62,022 nucleotides of DNA from a virus, in IMG/VR virus record IMGVR_UViG_3300017710_000003, positions 1 through 62,022 of that record. One strand, given 5' to 3'. Made by a program: the position numbers and the translations under genes. A model generated the notes under the pieces. The model saw only the letters and a program-made list of their open reading frames with translations. It ran no database searches and had not been told where the DNA came from. This document shows positions 57,318 to 62,022 of the stretch, one piece after another (position 1 is the first letter of the stretch; the number at the start of each line of letters is the position of its first letter).

Positions 57318-57910
57318 ATAAATGTTTTATCAAAAAAAGATATTGGGTTATCTATTTTATTTCGTTCTCTAAATTCTGCTATGCCTAATTTTACTACATT
57401 TAAGTGTGTATCGTGTCCTGCAAATAGACCACCTTTTTTAACTTTAGGATACCATGTTTCTAAACTATCTATAATCTCTTTATGATTTGTATAGTTATCT
57501 ACAAACACAAAATCTAAACTTTCATTATCAAATTTTTTTGAAGCTTCTATATGGTCTTCTTCTATAATCTTTGCCTTATCTTTATGGCCTGAAAATTTTA
57601 TAGAGTGATAAGCACTTAATTTAATACTCTCTATTTGTTTTTCATCATAGATAGCATCCACATTTTTCATATCATAATTTTCAATAAGATAATCTGTATA
57701 TGGTTTGTATCTATCTATACCGTAAAGTAATTTTATATTAGGACAATTTTGAAGTAATGTACAAAAAGATTTAGCAAAGAATACACCAACTTCAACACCT
57801 ACAAGGTCTTTGCCTTGAAGGTTTATACAATGTATAATACTTTGTATATCACATTGCTTGTTGTCAATGTAATCGTAGTATTGTGATTTAGGTTTGCCTA
57901 ATTGTTCCAT
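57305..57910 (-). CDS. Class I SAM methyltransferase
   Basis: 201 residues. LVGVEVGVFFAKSFCTLLQN is motif I, LLYGIDRYKPY motif II, and LDFVFVDNYTNHKEIIDSLE motif IV of TylF/Methyltransf_24-type small-molecule or sugar methyltransferases. It lacks DNA methylase motifs. It sits in the replication region, away from the glycan cluster, so the substrate is unclear. Confidence 0.72.
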   Translation of the reverse strand: MEQLGKPKSQYYDYIDNKQCDIQSIIHCINLQGKDLVGVEVGVFFAKSFCTLLQNCPNIKLLYGIDRYKPYTDYLIENYDMKNVDAIYDEKQIESIKLSAYHSIKFSGHKDKAKIIEEDHIEASKKFDNESLDFVFVDNYTNHKEIIDSLETWYPKVKKGGLFAGHDTHLNVVKLGIAEFRERNKIDNPISFFDKTFIWRK

Positions 57911-58227
57911 TACACTATCAATTTTGGTTTTGCCGATTTAATTGTGCTTGTGTTTTGTTCATAAGCCTCTTTAATCTTATCATCTGGATTAGTAATTGTA
58001 ATTATATTTGCGAATTTAATTTTAATTACTTTGTCCTCAGTATAAGGTATGTACGGATGAAAACCAATAGTCGCCTGTCCTGTACCTTGTCTCATTGGTA
58101 TTAGTACAAATGGTCGATCTATGTATTGATAGTCTATGTGATTTGTTTCTTCACCATCAACATCTTCGGCTGTTAGTTGTTTACCTATAAGGTCCTCACC
58201 TGTTGTCAGCCTATATAACTTAATCAT
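57910..58227 (-). CDS. Sm-like conserved phage protein
   Basis: 105 residues. The start (MIKLYRLTTGEDLIGKQLTAED) and the strand-rich middle (ATIGFHPYIPYTEDKVIKIKF) fit an Sm/Lsm-like barrel that occurs in T4-like marine phages beside regA. RNA contact is possible from the fold and the neighbour. Function unknown. Confidence 0.65.
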   Translation of the reverse strand: MIKLYRLTTGEDLIGKQLTAEDVDGEETNHIDYQYIDRPFVLIPMRQGTGQATIGFHPYIPYTEDKVIKIKFANIITITNPDDKIKEAYEQNTSTIKSAKPKLIV

Positions 58228-58247
58228 AATATATCCTCACTAGTTAA

Positions 58248-58682
58248 TTATTTAACGTCTTCTTTTTTTTCTTCTGTTTTTTTACCAATATTATATTTTG
58301 CTTGTAAGTTCCACTCTTTCTTATCTTTGAAAGCAATTATTTTTATCTGTGATAAAGGTGCTTTGTTTTCTAACTCATCTGGTCTTACTACTGATAGTAA
58401 ACTCCAGTCTTGTAATAAAGCACTAATTGTATTTCTTCTCTGAATATCATTGATAGATAGAGTAGCAGTTTTACCATCTAAAGCAAACAACTCTTTAAAG
58501 TGTACAATATAATATTTACCTTGTTTATGTAAAATGTGGCAAGATTGAAATAGAGTTTTATCTTTTCTACTTGCAACACCAATACGAGATAAGGTCTCTC
58601 GTATCTTTAAAAAGTCATCTGGTTGTTTGAGTGTAACCTCTAACATACTTTCAGGTGACCAATTCAATTTTTCTTCACTCAT
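58248..58682 (-). CDS. regA: RegA translational repressor
   Basis: 144 residues starting MSEEKLNWSPES. The core LKQPDDFLKIRETLSRIGVA, then KDKTLFQSCHILHKQGKYYI and VHFKELFALDG, matches T4 RegA, which binds start regions of many early messages, including 44, 45 and 62, and lowers their translation. The frame opens with GTG at 58691, but the ATG at 58682 follows AGGTGGG. It overlaps gene 62 by 8 bases. Confidence 0.93.
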   Translation of the reverse strand: MSEEKLNWSPESMLEVTLKQPDDFLKIRETLSRIGVASRKDKTLFQSCHILHKQGKYYIVHFKELFALDGKTATLSINDIQRRNTISALLQDWSLLSVVRPDELENKAPLSQIKIIAFKDKKEWNLQAKYNIGKKTEEKKEDVK

Positions 58683-59091
58683 GTTTCCCACCTACTGACA
58701 CTTTTTTAATTATAGTGCCTTGTTGTTCTTTTGATAATATGTCTAAAGCTACTCTTGCTTTTTCGTTGCTATAGCCATAATATTTTTTGATAGCGTCAAA
58801 TGCCTTTGATCTATTAGTGGTTGCCCACTTACTACCAAATCGTCTCATTCTTCTGATACTATTTATCAAAAAATGAAACTGTAATCTGTTGGATATATTT
58901 GCTCTTTGATTCATTTCATTAACAATAAAAATTAGGTCTTTGTGATAAGATAAACATCTATTGAGTACAAAGGCAGGGTATTTCTTTTCCCAAAATGGAT
59001 CTTCTTTATTCTCCATTAAGGGCTCTTTAGTGTAGTTTATTGCATTAAGATATTTACCTAATGAATAAATTTCATTATATTTTTTTTTCAT
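58675..59091 (-). CDS. 62: Clamp loader small subunit, T4 gp62-like
   Basis: 138 residues, within the expected gp62 size range. KYPAFVLNRCLSYHKDLIFI and LQFHFLINSIRRMRRFGSKW match the gp62 core. It forms the loader with gp44. Order 45-44-62-regA is the T4 order, with a 47-residue gene inserted between 44 and 62. Confidence 0.9.
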   Translation of the reverse strand: MKKKYNEIYSLGKYLNAINYTKEPLMENKEDPFWEKKYPAFVLNRCLSYHKDLIFIVNEMNQRANISNRLQFHFLINSIRRMRRFGSKWATTNRSKAFDAIKKYYGYSNEKARVALDILSKEQQGTIIKKVSVGGKHE

Positions 59092-59231
59092 TTTTTTCGT
59101 TTATTGTGTCTACCCATATACCAATCACCAGGTTCATAATTGTATCTTTTACCATGATGACCACGAATATCTGCGTACCACATTCTCAATTTTACTATCA
59201 TTCTAACAAACGGATTATGACTAATTATCAT
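59088..59231 (-). CDS. Small basic protein between 44 and 62, 47 aa
   Basis: A short frame (MIISHNPFVRMIVKLRMWYA ...) fills the 136-base gap. Its ATG overlaps the gene 44 stop (ATGA) and its stop overlaps the gene 62 start (ATGA). It is rich in Arg, Lys, His and Tyr (GHHGKRYNYEPGDWYMGRHN). Could bind nucleic acid or the loader. No known family. Confidence 0.65.
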   Translation of the reverse strand: MIISHNPFVRMIVKLRMWYADIRGHHGKRYNYEPGDWYMGRHNKRKK

Positions 59232-60175
59232 TTCTTAAATTCGCACCTTTGCATTACTTCAGTTAAACAAGCCACAATATTTATCTCATGGTCAGCCACA
59301 AAAGCGGATTTATATTGGTAATCAGCAATAATTAATACTGCTAGAGGTATTGTTTTAGGCACTAGTGATTTGTATAATGCCTCATATAGATTTGTAAATA
59401 GAGACGCAGGTTCTTTATCTAGGTTTTGTACGACCCATTGTCTCATTTTACCAAACTCTTTGTTCTTCAATAGATTAATTAACTCTTTTGTATGTATTTC
59501 AGAAAGAGATACTAGAATACCTGTATCTATCTTACCTCTTACTGAATACCTCTGTAATTCATTAATCGTTCTTCTAAAGTCTGGATAGTGTTTTTGAATT
59601 AACTCTGCTAATACTTTCTTATCATATTCTAAATGTTCTTCTTCTAATAGATAACAAAGTCTTTTTAAAAGCGCAGTAGCAGTTTTGACTTTTTGACCAT
59701 TATGTATCTCAAAATCAATAACTGTAGTACGACTTTGTAAAGCAGGTAGTATTTTGTTTTTGTAATTACAAGTAAAAATAAATCTACAATTCTTGTAAAA
59801 TGTTTCTATAAAGTTTCTTAACGCAGGCTGAACTGTTTCAGCATTCATGTAATCTGCCTCGTCAAGTATTACAACTTTATGATTTGAAGACTCTTCTAAC
59901 GATACTGAAGACGCAAAGTTTTTAATTTGATTTCTTAACGTATCAATATATCGACCTTCATCTGACCCATTAATAACAATATAATCACAACCTATCTCTT
60001 CACACAAAGCCTTTGCAACAGTAGTCTTACCTGTGCCTGCTCTGCCTGATAGTAATAGATTAGGGATTTCTTTGTTATCTACAAATTTTTGAAATGTATT
60101 TTTAAGGTCTTCACTTAAAATACAATCTTGTATTTTTCTAGGTCTGTATTTCTCAACCCATAAAAAATCTGACAT
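59228..60175 (-). CDS. 44: Clamp loader large subunit, T4 gp44-like
   Basis: 315 residues, AAA+ ATPase. Walker A is G44-R-A-G-T-G-K-T51, Walker B V-V-I-L-D-E-A-D at 101-108, and the SRT sensor (LQSRTTVIDF) contacts ATP across subunits. It opens sliding clamp gp45 and loads it on DNA with gp62. Overlaps the small gene downstream. Confidence 0.95.
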   Translation of the reverse strand: MSDFLWVEKYRPRKIQDCILSEDLKNTFQKFVDNKEIPNLLLSGRAGTGKTTVAKALCEEIGCDYIVINGSDEGRYIDTLRNQIKNFASSVSLEESSNHKVVILDEADYMNAETVQPALRNFIETFYKNCRFIFTCNYKNKILPALQSRTTVIDFEIHNGQKVKTATALLKRLCYLLEEEHLEYDKKVLAELIQKHYPDFRRTINELQRYSVRGKIDTGILVSLSEIHTKELINLLKNKEFGKMRQWVVQNLDKEPASLFTNLYEALYKSLVPKTIPLAVLIIADYQYKSAFVADHEINIVACLTEVMQRCEFKK

Positions 60176-60197
60176 AATATATTCACCTCTCTTTTCA

Positions 60198-60776
60198 TTA
60201 TATAAATGTTGCCACTAATGTGACTCTTCTAGTGCCTGGTTCAGGAAGTATAGCAGTATGCCATCTTAATCCATCAAACACTACAGCCGTGTCTTCACAT
60301 GGCTTAATAGTTTCACCTTTCTTAATATTCTTATCTGGATAAGATTTAAACGCAGGTAAAACTGGTTTATCCTTATCATATTTAGTAGTCGAAACTAAAG
60401 TATTACCTTTTTTAGTTTGATTGAAATAGACTAATAAAACTTTATGTTCTCTTTCTGGATGATCCACATGCCAATCTGTAATAGGTGAAACACCAGCCTG
60501 AGTCATGTTAACACATATTCTAATTGGTTGAACAAAGTCTACCTTCATCTTGTCGGTAATATCTTTCATCAACTCTAAACAAAGTTTAAATCCTTCTTCA
60601 GATAATATCTTACCTTCTCTATCTACAATCTCATTGCCTAGAAAAGGAAACTTTTCTGAAGTTGATACAGGAGAATAAAACCAAGGGAACTTATGATGTA
60701 AGACCCTAGACTTAATCTCGTTATAAGATTTAAATTCAGTTAAGTTATGAAGATACTGAACTTTAGTATCTTTCAT
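60198..60776 (-). CDS. 2OG-Fe(II) oxygenase
   Basis: 192 residues. H103-x-D105 (TDWHVDHPE), H173 (LRWHTAILPE) and R183/R184 (GTRRVTLVATF) are the full 2OG-Fe(II) ligand set. It lies between the sliding clamp and clamp loader genes, so it is expressed with replication genes. The substrate may be a protein, nucleotide or DNA base. One of five such enzymes in the window. Confidence 0.85.
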   Translation of the reverse strand: MKDTKVQYLHNLTEFKSYNEIKSRVLHHKFPWFYSPVSTSEKFPFLGNEIVDREGKILSEEGFKLCLELMKDITDKMKVDFVQPIRICVNMTQAGVSPITDWHVDHPEREHKVLLVYFNQTKKGNTLVSTTKYDKDKPVLPAFKSYPDKNIKKGETIKPCEDTAVVFDGLRWHTAILPEPGTRRVTLVATFI

Positions 60777-60777
60777 A

Positions 60778-61443
60778 TTAAAACTCCGAATCTGTCTCTA
60801 ACGCAATCCAGTATTCTATACTTATTTTTTTGTTTATGAAATGAGCAATCTTTGCTTTTGATAATGCAACATCATAATCACCTGGTATTACTTTTAGATT
60901 TTCTGCTTTAATATATGCAGTAAATTCTAAATTAGTTTCACCTACAGGTAAAGAAGACTCAGGTGCATTACTATTCTTTTTATCTAATGCAACTATCTCA
61001 ACTTTACCACCTTTACCTCTGATTGCAATATCAGGTAAAGATAATGTAGCAAACTGACCTTTAATCATATCAAAGTCTGATTGTTTCAGGTTAAAAGTAA
61101 CCGTCTTATCAGGCATTGATATTTCTTTTGATGGTGCTACTAATGTTGATTTCTCAGCAAATGGATATCTAGTTTTTAAAGATGAAGACTCATCTGTAAT
61201 TTTTAGATTTGCACTGCCGTTGAAATTTAATTTAGGTTTTAAGAATTTTTCGAATGATCGTAAGAACTCTGGTAAATCATAGATACCAAACTCTTGTTCG
61301 AACTCTTCTTCTATTTTTGCTTTTGCCATAATGTTTTTCATTGTTGACATTGTGGCAAGTGTTTTTCCTGGTTTAAACAGAATGTTCTGATTAATGTCGG
61401 AAAAGTTTCTCAATATAGAGATTGTACTTTCACTTAACTTCAT
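60778..61443 (-). CDS. 45: DNA sliding clamp, T4 gp45-like
   Basis: 221 residues, the size of T4 gp45. STISILRNFSDINQNILFKP and YPFAEKSTLVAPSKEISMP match the clamp fold; the C-terminal region (SKAKIAHFINKKISIEYW) is the typical interaction part. It holds polymerase gp43 on DNA and, in T4, also activates late transcription. Its promoter (61473-61501) overlaps a terminator. Confidence 0.94.
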   Translation of the reverse strand: MKLSESTISILRNFSDINQNILFKPGKTLATMSTMKNIMAKAKIEEEFEQEFGIYDLPEFLRSFEKFLKPKLNFNGSANLKITDESSSLKTRYPFAEKSTLVAPSKEISMPDKTVTFNLKQSDFDMIKGQFATLSLPDIAIRGKGGKVEIVALDKKNSNAPESSLPVGETNLEFTAYIKAENLKVIPGDYDVALSKAKIAHFINKKISIEYWIALETDSEF

Positions 61444-61472
61444 ATTATATTCTCCTCATAGTTAATAGATTT

Positions 61473-61501
61473 ATTATATAGTAAAAAAGGCGAGATGTCA
61501 A
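61473..61501 (-). promoter_or_regulatory. Perfect sigma70 promoter of gene 45
   Basis: TTGACA (61496-61501), 17-base spacer, TATAAT (61473-61478) on the minus strand, 30 bases before the clamp start. The -35 box is in the loop of a terminator hairpin. Confidence 0.85.
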
Positions 61502-61513
61502 TAGTCTCGCCTT
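61483..61513 (-). terminator. Rho-independent terminator of Hsp20 gene
   Basis: Arms at 61505-61513 and 61487-61495 (minus-strand AAGGCGAGA and TCTCGCCTT) form a 9-bp stem with a 9-base loop, followed by six T (61488-61483). It ends the Hsp20 transcript. This is the clearest intrinsic terminator in the window. Confidence 0.85.
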
Positions 61514-61526
61514 TCTATTTAATTGA

Positions 61527-61958
61527 TTATTTAATATCAATTGTCTTCAGTTTTTTAGCATCCGGGATAATCTTCTCCATAGATACTTTTAATAGACCGT
61601 CTTTTAACTCAGCGCCTTTGACTTCAATATCGTCAGCGATTGTAAATGATCTCTTAAAGTATCTTTTTGAAATACCTTTATGGATCACTTCACCATCTTT
61701 AGTATCTTTTGACTTCTCATCTTGTTTTGATTCGATAGTCAACATACCGTTCTCACTAGTAATGTTAATATCTTTTTTATTGAAGCCTGCAAGAGCAACC
61801 TCAATATCAAATTTATTGTCACCTGTTTTTACTAGATTGTATGGTGGGTAGTTTATCGTAGGTACTTCGAACATAGATTCGAAATGATCGAACATATCGT
61901 CAAATCCTACTGATAACGGTCTTAATTGATTGAAAATAGATAGTGCTTTATTGGTCAT
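61527..61958 (-). CDS. hsp20: Small heat-shock protein (Hsp20/IbpA-like)
   Basis: 143 residues. An N-terminal arm (SIFNQLRPLSVGFDDMFDHF) is followed by an alpha-crystallin domain (NKFDIEVALAGFNKKDINIT, NGMLTIES, KRYFKRSFTIADDIEVKGA, LKDGLLKVSMEKI), including the LxV-type ending. It acts as an ATP-independent holdase for unfolded proteins. Hsp20 is a regular gene in T4-like marine phages. A strong ribosome site (AGGAGG) precedes it, and it has its own terminator. Confidence 0.92.
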   Translation of the reverse strand: MTNKALSIFNQLRPLSVGFDDMFDHFESMFEVPTINYPPYNLVKTGDNKFDIEVALAGFNKKDINITSENGMLTIESKQDEKSKDTKDGEVIHKGISKRYFKRSFTIADDIEVKGAELKDGLLKVSMEKIIPDAKKLKTIDIK

Positions 61959-61992
61959 AAAAACCTCCTTTTGTTAAGCAAAGTTTATTTTC

Positions 61993-62014
61993 GACAACCC
62001 TATAAGGCGTTGTC
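61993..62014 (-). other. Inverted repeat in Hsp20 leader region
   Basis: GACAAC (61993-61998) and GTTGTC (62009-62014) form a 6-bp stem, with additional possible CC/GG pairing inside. It is 35 bases upstream of the Hsp20 start and could be a leader hairpin or the end of a gene beyond the window edge. Confidence 0.35.
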
Positions 62015-62022
62015 TATTATTA

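Noticed and set aside
1-62022. tRNA genes, CRISPR arrays, insertion sequences, integrase or attachment sites
   Set aside because: No cloverleaf with a T-loop signature, no regular repeat-spacer array and no transposase or integrase motifs were seen on either strand.

Overview
The window is a contiguous piece of a T4-like myovirus genome (Tevenvirinae-like core genes in a marine accessory background). It is very AT-rich, and every supported gene lies on the minus strand, so transcription runs from high to low coordinates. The T4 replication module is recognisable by sequence motifs: sliding clamp 45, clamp loader 44 and 62, RegA, DNA polymerase 43, UvsX, helicase 41, primase 61 and ribonucleotide reductase NrdA/NrdB. 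The low GC, many 2OG-Fe(II) oxygenases, an Hsp20 gene and alphaproteobacterial-style surface lipoproteins suggest a phage of SAR11/Pelagibacter or a similar marine alphaproteobacterium. The host assignment is inference.

Layout, from the right edge (upstream) to the left. 46.5-62 kb: Hsp20, then the replication and recombination genes interleaved with a [2Fe-2S] ferredoxin, a peroxiredoxin, two DNA methyltransferases and three 2OG-Fe(II) oxygenases. 33-46.5 kb: late/structural-type proteins, including a block of nucleotide-handling enzymes (ligase-like adenylyltransferase, adenylate kinase, P-loop kinase, a 953-residue double nucleotidyltransferase fusion). Several of these begin with a short leader resembling the T4 capsid-targeting sequence. 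26.9-33 kb: membrane and exported proteins, among them a likely overlapping spanin pair and a very Glu-rich secreted protein. 20.2-26.8 kb: primase, NrdA, NrdB, a RuvC-like nuclease and a zinc-ribbon protein. 7.7-20.2 kb: a glycan/surface-modification cluster (GDP-mannose 4,6-dehydratase, a ColD-like PLP enzyme, an asparagine-synthase-like amidotransferase, glycosyltransferases, cupin, radical SAM protein, methyltransferase). 0-7.6 kb: small early-type genes rich in signal peptides and lipoproteins, plus glutaredoxin, a DUF3310 protein, a 2H-phosphoesterase-like protein and a SprT-like metalloprotease.

Genes are packed with ATGA/TAATG overlaps, and nine short genes or candidate genes (36-56 codons) sit in the apparent gaps. 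Nine sigma70-type promoters share an exact 17-base spacer. Three TATAAATA late-type elements precede structural or candidate internal-protein genes. No tRNA, CRISPR array, insertion sequence or integrase was seen, and no stretch over 300 bases lacks a gene.
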